This document shows, piece after piece, positions 1 to 5,261 of a stretch of 5,261 bases of DNA. The DNA lies in contig DAIQPZ010000185.1 in the NCBI GenBank assembly GCA_036787065.1, positions 1 through 5,261 of the forward strand, written 5' to 3'. The notes beneath the pieces are model-generated. The model was not told the origin of the DNA, searched no databases, and worked only from the letters and a program-made list of their open reading frames with translations. This DNA is from JAJYIW01 sp036787065 (lineage in GTDB: Bacteria > Chloroflexota > Anaerolineae > Anaerolineales > Anaerolineaceae). The translations under genes were made by a program, and so were the position numbers. The stretch's first letter is position 1, and each line of letters begins with the position of its first letter.

Positions 1-1
1 A

Positions 2-232
2 TTAAAAGCTGTCGGCTGCAAAACGTTGATCACCAACGCACGCTGGAGATCGGGGGTAGAAGTTATCGATCTCCAGGCCGAACGCTTACCTTTTAAATCC
101 TTGAAAATGAGCTGGTTTGCCTGTTGGTGCGGCGCGACCGATTTTGTCCCCGGCCCAGCCAAGAGCTATACCCCAGAAATGGATAATAGGATCGTTGAGG
201 TTTCTGCCTGCCCACAGTGTTTAGATATTTAA
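2..232 (+). CDS. 3' end of an unrecognised protein gene, possible Cys4 zinc site
   Basis: This frame is open from the left edge of the window to a TAA stop, so it is most likely the last 76 codons of a longer gene. A TTG at 26 could serve as a start but has no convincing ribosome binding site. I do not recognise the family. What can be seen is a Cys-rich tail: CWCG at in-window residues 41-44 and CPQC at residues 70-73, two CxC/CxxC pairs 26 residues apart, which could bind one zinc ion as a zinc ribbon or knuckle. An additional Cys lies at residue 6, and there are three Trp (15, 38, 42). Codon choice (many GCC, GGC, ATC, GAT, CAG) resembles the downstream genes, which supports real coding. 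The gene ends 101 bases before the next start, and a promoter lies in between, so it is probably not part of the downstream operon. Function unknown. Confidence 0.5.
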   Translation, partial: LKAVGCKTLITNARWRSGVEVIDLQAERLPFKSLKMSWFACWCGATDFVPGPAKSYTPEMDNRIVEVSACPQCLDI

Positions 233-234
233 CG

Positions 235-244
235 CCAGATCTGG
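235..244. promoter_or_regulatory. Perfect 10-bp palindrome, candidate operator
   Basis: CCAGATCTGG is a perfect palindrome that begins two bases after the stop of the upstream gene and directly abuts the proposed -35 hexamer (245-250). The position suits a binding site for a dimeric regulator. No T-run follows, so it does not look like a terminator. A related palindrome, CCAGGCCTGG, sits just after the last gene of the operon (3099-3108). The regulatory role is inferred from position only. Confidence 0.3.
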
Positions 245-273
245 TCGTCACACTTGTCCGCGTGGAATATAAT
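245..273 (+). promoter_or_regulatory. Sigma-70-type promoter of the glpA-sdhBCD-like operon
   Basis: A perfect -10 hexamer TATAAT lies at 268-273. Seventeen bases upstream, TCGTCA at 245-250 matches the -35 consensus TTGACA at four of six positions. Transcription would start near 280, leaving a leader of about 50 bases before the first start codon. The -10 box lies inside an inverted repeat (AATAT at 266-270, ATATT at 276-280), which could help melting or bind a regulator. This is the only convincing promoter seen in the window. Confidence 0.6.
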
Positions 274-296
274 TGATATTAAATCAGACAATCCCG

Positions 297-308
297 CAGA
301 ATATTCTG
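297..308. promoter_or_regulatory. Perfect 12-bp palindrome in the operon leader
   Basis: CAGAATATTCTG is a perfect palindrome lying about 17 bases downstream of the predicted transcription start and 13 bases upstream of the ribosome binding site. A dimeric repressor bound here would block transcription. As RNA it has too little loop to form a good hairpin, which favours a DNA operator over an attenuator. No regulator family can be named from this core alone. Confidence 0.35.
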
Positions 309-320
309 AATAAATTACGC

Positions 321-326
321 AAGGAG
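321..326 (+). promoter_or_regulatory. Ribosome binding site that sets the glpA-like start at 334
   Basis: AAGGAG at 321-326 is a strong Shine-Dalgarno sequence. An ATG at 328 is only one base away, too close for initiation, whereas the in-frame ATG at 334 has a seven-base spacer. The start at 334 also puts the dinucleotide-binding motif at residues 8-15, the same position as in E. coli GlpD. Confidence 0.75.
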
Positions 327-333
327 AATGGCT

Positions 334-1500
334 ATGCGTAAGCCGAAAATTATTGTGATTGGGGCCGGGTTTACAGGGGTTGCTACGGCTCACGACCTGG
401 TATTGCGGGGTTTTGACGTCACGGTCGTGGAACGCGGCGATATCGCCAATGGGACTTCTGGACGGACCCACGGGTTGCTGCACAGCGGCGGGCGTTATGC
501 CGTAAGTGACCAGGAATCCGCCATCGAATGCATCGATGAAAATATGATCCTGCGCAAGATTGTGCCGCAGGTTATCGAGCCCAACGGCGGGTTATTTATC
601 GCCATCGACGAAAGCGATCTGGCCTATGCGGAGGAATTCGTTGAAGGCTGCAAGGTCTGTCACATTCCAATCGAGGAATTGACCCCCAAGCAGATTTTGG
701 CGATGGAGCCAAACATCAATCCCAGGGTCATCGTAGGCTTCACTGTGCCGGATGGGACGTTTGATCCCCTGCGCCTGGCCCTGGCCTTTGCGGCGACTGC
801 CAAAAAAAATGGGGCAAAATTCCGCACCTTTACCGACATGGAACAGCTCATTATTGACGGCCAGCGCAATGTAAAGGGGGTTAAAATTTTGGACCTCGCT
901 TCAGGCGTCCGCGAAGAACTGGTTGCTGACATGGTGGTCAATGCCACCGGAGCCTGGGTCGGCGAGATTGCGGCTCAGGCCGGCGCACATGTGCCGATCA
1001 ATCCAACCCCGGGGGTTATGGTTGCATACGACCAGCGCATGATCCAACGCTGCGTCAACCGGTTGAACAAACCCGGGGATGGCGATATCGTCCTGCCTCA
1101 GCGCCGGATGATGGTGGTCGGGACAACTTCCTTTGAAGTGACTGACCTGGATTATGTGCCCGTGGTGGATGAACAGGTTAAGTTGATGCTGGACCGCGGT
1201 TCAGAACTGATTCCCGCCATTCGTAAGACTAAAATGCGCGGCGTGTACATGGCCACCCGCCCGTTGATCGGCAAGGGGTCGGCTGGCCGCAGTATCGCCC
1301 GCACTTTCAAATGCTTCGACCACAAAGTATCGGATGGCATTGAAGGCTTGGTGACAATTACCGGTGGGAAGGCCACCACGTTGAGGGCGATGGCGGAAAA
1401 AACAGTCGATATGGTATGCGCTAAGCTGGGCATTCAAGCCGTTTGCACCACCAAAGATATCCCGCTGCTTTCGTACCGCGCCTATTACCTGAATAATTAA
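334..1500 (+). CDS. glpA: GlpA-type FAD glycerol-3-phosphate dehydrogenase, without the C-terminal BFD domain
   Basis: This 388-residue protein is a DAO-superfamily flavoprotein closely resembling E. coli GlpA, which oxidises sn-glycerol 3-phosphate to dihydroxyacetone phosphate. The N-terminus has the FAD-binding VIGAGFTG motif (residues 8-15), an acidic E33 after the second strand, and the GlpA-like stretch GRTHGLLHSGGRYAV (43-57). VNATGAW (202-208) and GTTS (263-266) are further family motifs. Residues matching the GlpD phosphate and substrate contacts appear kept: R54, Y55, R309 in TRPL, R323 in IART and K346 in TGGKATT. The protein ends shortly after the TTKDIPL segment (372-378), exactly where E. 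coli GlpA (about 540 residues) continues into a Cys-rich BFD-like [2Fe-2S] domain; there is no frameshift, and the stop overlaps the ribosome binding site of the next gene. It is first in an operon with SdhB/C/D-type genes, in the slot normally held by SdhA. GlpB and GlpC are absent. Another 2-hydroxyacid substrate is possible but less likely. Confidence 0.9.
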   Translation: MRKPKIIVIGAGFTGVATAHDLVLRGFDVTVVERGDIANGTSGRTHGLLHSGGRYAVSDQESAIECIDENMILRKIVPQVIEPNGGLFIAIDESDLAYAEEFVEGCKVCHIPIEELTPKQILAMEPNINPRVIVGFTVPDGTFDPLRLALAFAATAKKNGAKFRTFTDMEQLIIDGQRNVKGVKILDLASGVREELVADMVVNATGAWVGEIAAQAGAHVPINPTPGVMVAYDQRMIQRCVNRLNKPGDGDIVLPQRRMMVVGTTSFEVTDLDYVPVVDEQVKLMLDRGSELIPAIRKTKMRGVYMATRPLIGKGSAGRSIARTFKCFDHKVSDGIEGLVTITGGKATTLRAMAEKTVDMVCAKLGIQAVCTTKDIPLLSYRAYYLNN

Positions 1501-1510
1501 AGGAGCCATC

Positions 1511-2284
1511 ATGACTGAAACCAAGTGGACTATCACTTTTCAGGTTTCTCGTAAAAAGGGAGAAGCATCCCCTCATTTCGATAATTTCAAACTCGAGGTC
1601 GATCCGGACGAATACGTGCTGGATGCAGTCGAGCGTATCTGGGCCTTCCAAGACCGGACTCTGGTCTTCCGGCATGCCTGCCATCACTCCACCTGCGGCG
1701 CCTGCGGCATGCGTGTCAACGGCGCTGAAAAGCTCACCTGCATTACCCCTATCCGCGACATTACCCACAATGGCAGTGTGGTCCGGGTTGAGCCCATGCG
1801 CAACTTCCCCGTGATCAGCGACCTGGCAGTGGATATGGGCGTTTTGTATACCCGTATGGATAAAGTTGGCCAGCACTCGGTAAATTCTGACAGCCGAGAA
1901 GCGATCCAGCCCGAGGCGCGTCCGGCCGGGCCGGTTCGGCACGGGGAAGATTTTATCCGCCTTTCGGACTGCATTGAATGCGGCCTTTGCATCAGCGCCT
2001 GCCCGATCACTGCATCCTCGGCCGAATACCTCGGACCGGCAGTCCTGGCCGGGGCACACCAACACGGCATCAAGACCGATGAGCAGGTATTGCAGCTTGT
2101 CGATTGCGAGGATGGTATCTGGCGCTGCCACAGCGCTTTTGAATGCACAGCAGTTTGTCCTTCCTTCGTTGACCCAGGTTGGCGGATCATGGATCTGCGC
2201 AAACAGGTCATCGGCATGCGGTTGAGACGGCTGTTTGGCGGTTCGACTGCCAGAAAAATAGACACGCTGGAAGTGAGCAAATGA
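1511..2284 (+). CDS. sdhB: SdhB/FrdB-type iron-sulfur subunit
   Basis: This 257-residue protein carries the full three-cluster set of a succinate dehydrogenase/fumarate reductase iron-sulfur subunit. The N-terminal ferredoxin domain has C57-x4-C62-x2-C65-x11-C77 for [2Fe-2S]; the third ligand is Cys as in FrdB, not Asp as in E. coli SdhB. The C-terminal domain has C154-x2-C157-x2-C160-x3-C164-P and C206-x5-C212-x3-C216-P, which by family knowledge hold one [4Fe-4S] (C154, C157, C160, C216) and one [3Fe-4S] (C164, C206, C212). The residue between C206 and C212 that would convert the latter to [4Fe-4S] is Ala (209), so [3Fe-4S] is expected. It should pass electrons from the flavoprotein to quinone at the membrane face of the anchors. 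The start is set by AAAGGAG at 1499-1505 with a five-base spacer, overlapping the stop of the GlpA-like gene. It is slightly longer than E. coli SdhB (238), partly through a Pro/Arg-rich linker near residues 121-147. Confidence 0.93.
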   Translation: MTETKWTITFQVSRKKGEASPHFDNFKLEVDPDEYVLDAVERIWAFQDRTLVFRHACHHSTCGACGMRVNGAEKLTCITPIRDITHNGSVVRVEPMRNFPVISDLAVDMGVLYTRMDKVGQHSVNSDSREAIQPEARPAGPVRHGEDFIRLSDCIECGLCISACPITASSAEYLGPAVLAGAHQHGIKTDEQVLQLVDCEDGIWRCHSAFECTAVCPSFVDPGWRIMDLRKQVIGMRLRRLFGGSTARKIDTLEVSK

Positions 2285-2673
2285 GTGAGATCACCAGGCA
2301 ATCTCCACTCATCCGAGCTGCAAAATGGTTTGACCCGCGCGCTCGGACGGTTAACATGCTGGGTTTTATCCTGAACCGGATTACGGCGTTGGGTTTGACA
2401 CTCTACCTCTTCATGCACCTGGTCGTCCTCAGCCAGCTAGCAGGAGGGCCCGGCGGGTACGACACGTTTATCGCCACGATCCACAACCCCGTTTTTACAT
2501 TCCTGGAGGTGCTGGTCGTAACGGCAGGTATTATGCACGGGTTGAACGGCGTCCGGATCGTTCTAAACAGCTTTGGGGTCGCCATCCGCTACCAGAAAAT
2601 GCTCCTGGTCGTGCTGCTGTCCATCGCAGTGGTCATCAGCCTTGTCTTCGCAGTGCGCATGTTCTTTGGTTGA
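2281..2673 (+). CDS. sdhC: SdhC-type cytochrome b membrane anchor
   Basis: The ATG overlaps the stop of the iron-sulfur gene (ATGA, 2281-2284), with GGAAG at 2269-2273 as ribosome binding site, so translation is probably coupled. The frame stays open upstream, but those codons lie inside the sdhB-like gene. The 130-residue product has a short cytoplasmic N-terminus and three predicted membrane helices (about 28-53, 69-98 and 106-128). R33 in NRITA, at the start of helix 1, fits the quinone-site Arg of SdhC. H86 in the HxxxGxR motif (86-92) of helix 2 fits the heme b ligand equivalent to E. coli SdhC H84. An extra His, H46, lies toward the far end of helix 1 and may bind a second heme. The role inferred is anchoring the GlpA-like/SdhB-like pair and reducing quinone. 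Assignment as the C or D subunit rests on gene order and the R33 motif. Confidence 0.85.
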   Translation: MSEITRQSPLIRAAKWFDPRARTVNMLGFILNRITALGLTLYLFMHLVVLSQLAGGPGGYDTFIATIHNPVFTFLEVLVVTAGIMHGLNGVRIVLNSFGVAIRYQKMLLVVLLSIAVVISLVFAVRMFFG

Positions 2674-2713
2674 TCGCTGCGAACGGTTAACGTAACAGAT
2701 AAAGGAAGGTCTT

Positions 2714-3094
2714 ATGGAAAAATCACTTTACGGACCCAAATCTGGCGAAGGTATCTGGTTGTGGTTTATTAAAGCCATTACTGGGGCGTTGATCATCGTT
2801 ATTCTCTTCATCCATTTTATTGTCAACCACCTGGTTGCACCCAATGGCCTGCTCTCCTATGCAGACGTTCTTAAATATTATCAGAATCCAATCATCCCCA
2901 TCATGGAGATTTTATTCGTATCTTTTGCGGTCTCGCACTCGTTAATCGGTCTGCGCGGCGTCATCCTGGACCTGAAGCCAACCCGCGCGGTCCTTAACGG
3001 CATCAACTGGCTCTTCTCTGTTGTCGGGGTTGTCTCCATTGTTTACGGCATCTGGTTAATCCTGACCATTGCATCGAAAGGCGCTGTAAACTAA
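2714..3094 (+). CDS. sdhD: SdhD-type membrane anchor
   Basis: This 126-residue hydrophobic protein has three predicted helices (about 14-41, 58-85 and 96-120) and is the second small anchor of the module. Helix 2 carries H75 in HSLIGLR (75-81), followed by D86, close to the His and Asp arrangement of SdhD, where the His (E. coli H71) is a heme b ligand. Helix 1 carries H34 and H39, either of which could pair with H46 of the first anchor. The start follows AAAGGA (2701-2706) with a seven-base spacer. The 40-base gap after the first anchor shows no promoter or terminator, so it belongs to the same transcript. Sequence is poorly conserved in this family, so the assignment depends on topology, His placement and gene order. 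It is the last gene of the operon. Confidence 0.82.
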   Translation: MEKSLYGPKSGEGIWLWFIKAITGALIIVILFIHFIVNHLVAPNGLLSYADVLKYYQNPIIPIMEILFVSFAVSHSLIGLRGVILDLKPTRAVLNGINWLFSVVGVVSIVYGIWLILTIASKGAVN

Positions 3095-3097
3095 TAT

Positions 3098-3129
3098 TCC
3101 AGGCCTGGATCAAAAAATGTTTTTTTTGA
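3098..3129 (+). terminator. Possible weak terminator after the operon
   Basis: Four bases after the last stop codon (which ends at 3094) lies a perfect 12-bp palindrome, TCCAGGCCTGGA (3098-3109). It is followed by TCAAAAAA (3110-3117), a four-base loop, and TTTTTTGA (3122-3129), which form an A/T-rich hairpin containing a run of eight T (3120-3127). The elements resemble an intrinsic terminator, but the GC-rich hairpin has almost no loop and is ten bases from the T-run, so the geometry is not canonical. It could equally be an operator plus an A/T hairpin. Confidence 0.35.
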
Positions 3130-3236
3130 CGGCAATCTCGGCAAAAAATGCCCAATGTTTCGCACAGGCAATCAGCAGGAAGATAGGCTTCTATGGTTGG
3201 TATGGTTATCGTCTCACACAGCCTGGCTAAAAAATG
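3103..3236 (+). repeat. Imperfect direct repeat pair, GCCTGG..AAAAAATG
   Basis: GCCTGGATCAAAAAATG at 3103-3119 recurs as GCCTGGCTAAAAAATG at 3221-3236, and a third AAAAAATG stands at 3143-3150. The span covers nearly the whole gap between the operon and the regulator gene. The second copy runs into the ribosome binding site of the regulator. The coordinates cover both copies and the sequence between them. No convincing promoter was found in the gap: TTGACG at 3126-3131 resembles a -35 box but has no -10 partner. Confidence 0.3.
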
Positions 3237-3244
3237 AGGAACTA

Positions 3245-5261
3245 ATGGTTTACCAGAAATCGCCGCTGGTCCGCACCAAGCTGATGCCCCCCCGCCTGCA
3301 CCGGCGCATCCTGATCCGTCCTCGCCTGACTTCGCTGCTGTTGGGAGCCTTAGATTACCGCCTGACCATTCTGCAGGCCGGCGCCGGTTATGGTAAAACA
3401 ACTGCCCTGGCGGCTTTGAAAGAATGTGGGTACGCCTTTGCCTGGTACCACCTGGGCCACGAAGATACCGATCCCTTTGTTTTTCTTTTTCACCTGGTAC
3501 AGGCAATCAAGGCCTGTATCCCCAATCTACCGGCCGCAGGTGCCGCAGCTTTCCTGGAAAGCGAGGAACTTAATTCTCAGGATCTGCCCTGGCCTGGGAT
3601 TGTGGATAGTTTTACCAATGATCTGGCAGAACATGTCCATGCGCCGGTTCTGGTGGTCCTGGATGATGTCCATACCCTGAACGATGCCACAGTTGTGCAG
3701 AGCATCCTGGAGCGGCTGGTTGAGCGCTCGCCTGCCGATTTGCACTTCCTCTTCTCATCTCGCTATCCGTTAAGGCTTCCGGCCCTGGCGACCTGGCGGG
3801 CCCAGGGCGAGTTGCTATTTATTGGTCAGGATGAACTGGCATTCACCATGGATGAGGTTGCCAGTCTGTTCCGCGAGCATTACGCCCTATCAATCAGTGA
3901 TGAAGACATCCGGAACCTGGCGGCCGAGACCGAAGGTTGGGCAATTGCACTCCAGCTTTACTGGCAGGGTTTGAAGAGTGGGGCAGTTACAACGGCCGAA
4001 CGCCTGCCCGGCAGGCTGGCCGTTACTGCCGAAGGGCTGTTTGACTACCTGGCCCGTGAAGTGTTCGAGCAGCTTTCGCCGGATGTTCGCCAATTTTTAC
4101 GAACTACAGCAATCCTGCGGGAGCTAAATGCGCCGGTTTGTAACCTCCTGCGTGGTGAGACCGATAGCGACCAATACCTGCGTTACCTGTACGAAAATGG
4201 TATGTTCCTGGCGAAATTGGGCGGAGATTCGATCCGCTATCATCATTTATTCCGCGAGTTTATCCTGCGCCAGCTTCCAGAAGCGGACCGGCGGGAGCTG
4301 GATTGCAAGGCGGCTGCGATCTACCTGACTCGCAAGCAGGAAGAAGAGGCCATTTATCACTACTTGAAGGCCGACGCTTATTCTGAGGCAGCTGTGGTTA
4401 TGGCCGATATCGGTGAAGCCTTACTGCGAGCTGGCCGCATGGAGACCCTGAATAAATGGATCAGTGGGTTGCCGCCGGCGGTGTTAGATAGCTCGCCCCA
4501 GTTGATGGTTTTTTTGGGCGATATCGCCCGCCTGCACAGCCGCTTCGAAGAATCCCTGGGCTGGTATCGCCATGCCGAGGACCGCTTCCGAATTCGCGGC
4601 GATATGGGTGGATTGAGCCGTTCGTTGCACGGAAGGGCGCGCATCTACCTGGATACTGTCAATCCTGCCGAGGCAGAGCTGGTGCTGCAGGAGGCCCTGC
4701 GGGTGGCAGATGGCCAAAGCGATCGTGAAAACCGCGCTCACCTGTTGGAACTGCTGGCCGAAAACCGCTTGAATTCTGGTCATCTGGATGAAGCAGAACA
4801 ATACCGGGTGCAGGCACGTGAGCTGCGCGAATTCGGCACCAATGAAAGCGAACTTTCGATTCGTGTCCTGCTGCGCACCGGGCGGATTGCCCGCGCCCGC
4901 CAGGCCCTGGAAGAACGGGCTGCGGCTGAACGGCAGTCTCCGGTGTCCTTGCCTCGTTCGCATCGCGAGACCCTGCTGCTGCTGTCTCTCATTTGTAGTT
5001 TTGAAGGCGAAGCTGAAATTGCCCTCCGGACGGCTCGGGAAGGCACGTTACGCGGCAACGAGCTGCATTCCCCTTTTGTGATTGGTGTTGGGCACATGCG
5101 CCAGGGCCATGCCCTGACGTTGTTGAATACCCCTGATGCCTACGACCAGGCCCGCCAGCAGTTTGAAAAAGCAGTGGAAATCAGCCAGACTCTGGAAGTA
5201 TCGCGCCTGCGGGTGGAGGCCTGTTGGGGTCTATGCCGGGTTTACGGCTATTTGGGAGATC
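3245..5261 (+). CDS. MalT/LuxR-type STAND ATPase transcriptional regulator, 5' part
   Basis: The frame is open from this ATG to the right edge, giving 672 codons of a gene that continues beyond the window. GAGG at 3236-3239 with a five-base spacer supports the start. The N-terminus has the family signature RTKLMPPRLHRR (10-21). A P-loop follows, AGAGYGKTT at 45-53, then a Walker B strand VLVVLDDVH at 135-143, SSR at 171-173, an ETEGWAIAL motif at 228-236 and the RYHHLFREF motif at 331-339; all are typical of the MalT-like NACHT/STAND core. From about residue 340 the protein is alpha-helical with TPR-like repeats (for example around 500-525 and 640-672), which in this family bind the inducer and hold the protein inactive. 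Relatives are about 850-950 residues, ending in a LuxR HTH or a BTAD-type domain, so the DNA-binding part is outside the window. The inducer cannot be read from the sequence. It may regulate the preceding operon, but adjacency is the only evidence. Confidence 0.9.
   Translation, partial: MVYQKSPLVRTKLMPPRLHRRILIRPRLTSLLLGALDYRLTILQAGAGYGKTTALAALKECGYAFAWYHLGHEDTDPFVFLFHLVQAIKACIPNLPAAGAAAFLESEELNSQDLPWPGIVDSFTNDLAEHVHAPVLVVLDDVHTLNDATVVQSILERLVERSPADLHFLFSSRYPLRLPALATWRAQGELLFIGQDELAFTMDEVASLFREHYALSISDEDIRNLAAETEGWAIALQLYWQGLKSGAVTTAERLPGRLAVTAEGLFDYLAREVFEQLSPDVRQFLRTTAILRELNAPVCNLLRGETDSDQYLRYLYENGMFLAKLGGDSIRYHHLFREFILRQLPEADRRELDCKAAAIYLTRKQEEEAIYHYLKADAYSEAAVVMADIGEALLRAGRMETLNKWISGLPPAVLDSSPQLMVFLGDIARLHSRFEESLGWYRHAEDRFRIRGDMGGLSRSLHGRARIYLDTVNPAEAELVLQEALRVADGQSDRENRAHLLELLAENRLNSGHLDEAEQYRVQARELREFGTNESELSIRVLLRTGRIARARQALEERAAAERQSPVSLPRSHRETLLLLSLICSFEGEAEIALRTAREGTLRGNELHSPFVIGVGHMRQGHALTLLNTPDAYDQARQQFEKAVEISQTLEVSRLRVEACWGLCRVYGYLGD

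Noticed and set aside
328..333. ATG at 328 as the start of the glpA-like gene
   Set aside because: Only one base separates it from the AAGGAG site; the ATG at 334 has a normal seven-base spacer.
1421..2131. Long reverse-strand open frame of 236 codons
   Set aside because: It lies opposite the strongly supported sdhB-like gene, shows no recognisable motif, and antisense frames of this length are common opposite GC-rich coding sequence.
2179..2280. Upstream extension of the sdhC-like frame
   Set aside because: The extension lies wholly inside the sdhB-like gene; the overlapping ATGA start at 2281 with its own ribosome binding site is the normal arrangement and begins a typical SdhC N-terminus.
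1684..2418. Reverse-strand open frame of 244 codons
   Set aside because: It is opposite the sdhB- and sdhC-like genes, its translation has no family features, and it would need two genes to be wrong.
3140..3152. GGCA/TGCC hairpin with an A5 loop, considered as a terminator
   Set aside because: The four-base stem is too short and no T-run follows on the + strand.
3192..3209. Tandem TATGGTT repeat (3192-3198 and 3201-3207), considered as a -10 box or operator
   Set aside because: TATGGT matches the -10 consensus at only four of six positions and has no -35 partner; a seven-base repeat with a nine-base period is too short to carry weight.
3287..3293. Run of seven C near the start of the regulator gene, considered as a frameshift or phase-variation site
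   Set aside because: The reading frame continues unbroken through conserved family motifs on both sides, so nothing suggests slippage here.
3003..3506. Reverse-strand open frame of 167 codons spanning the operon-regulator gap
   Set aside because: Its product is low-complexity, rich in Gly, Arg and Gln, and it overlaps both the sdhD-like gene and the P-loop region of the regulator.

Overview
The window reads as ordinary, gene-dense bacterial chromosome, with every supported gene on the + strand. The gene content (a GlpA-type flavoprotein, an SdhB/C/D-type respiratory module, and a large MalT-like STAND regulator) and the moderately GC-rich codon use would fit a Chloroflexota bacterium of the Anaerolineae kind, possibly from a metagenome. 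That placement is inference; nothing here is diagnostic of a taxon.

Layout: (1) 2-232 is the 3' end of an unrecognised gene with a possible Cys4 zinc site. (2) 233-333 is a short regulatory gap with a good sigma-70-type promoter (TCGTCA-17-TATAAT) and several palindromes. (3) 334-3094 is a tight four-gene operon: a GlpA-like FAD glycerol-3-phosphate dehydrogenase, an SdhB/FrdB-type three-cluster iron-sulfur protein, and two small three-helix cytochrome b anchors of the SdhC and SdhD kind. (4) 3095-3244 is a 150-base gap with a 12-bp palindrome, a T8 run and short direct repeats, perhaps including a weak terminator. (5) 3245 to the right edge is the first 672 codons of a MalT/LuxR-type STAND ATPase regulator, whose C-terminal DNA-binding part lies outside the window.

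The main point of interest is the operon. Its order (flavoprotein, Fe-S protein, anchor, anchor) is that of a fumarate reductase or succinate dehydrogenase, but the flavoprotein slot holds a GlpA homologue instead of SdhA/FrdA. GlpB and GlpC, the usual partners of GlpA, are absent, and the GlpA homologue ends where the C-terminal [2Fe-2S] BFD-like domain of E. coli GlpA would begin. The simplest reading is a hybrid membrane complex in which glycerol 3-phosphate is oxidised at FAD, electrons pass through the three clusters of the SdhB-type protein, and (mena)quinone is reduced at the SdhC/D-type anchors. The anchors carry histidines in both of their first two helices, the pattern expected for two b hemes.
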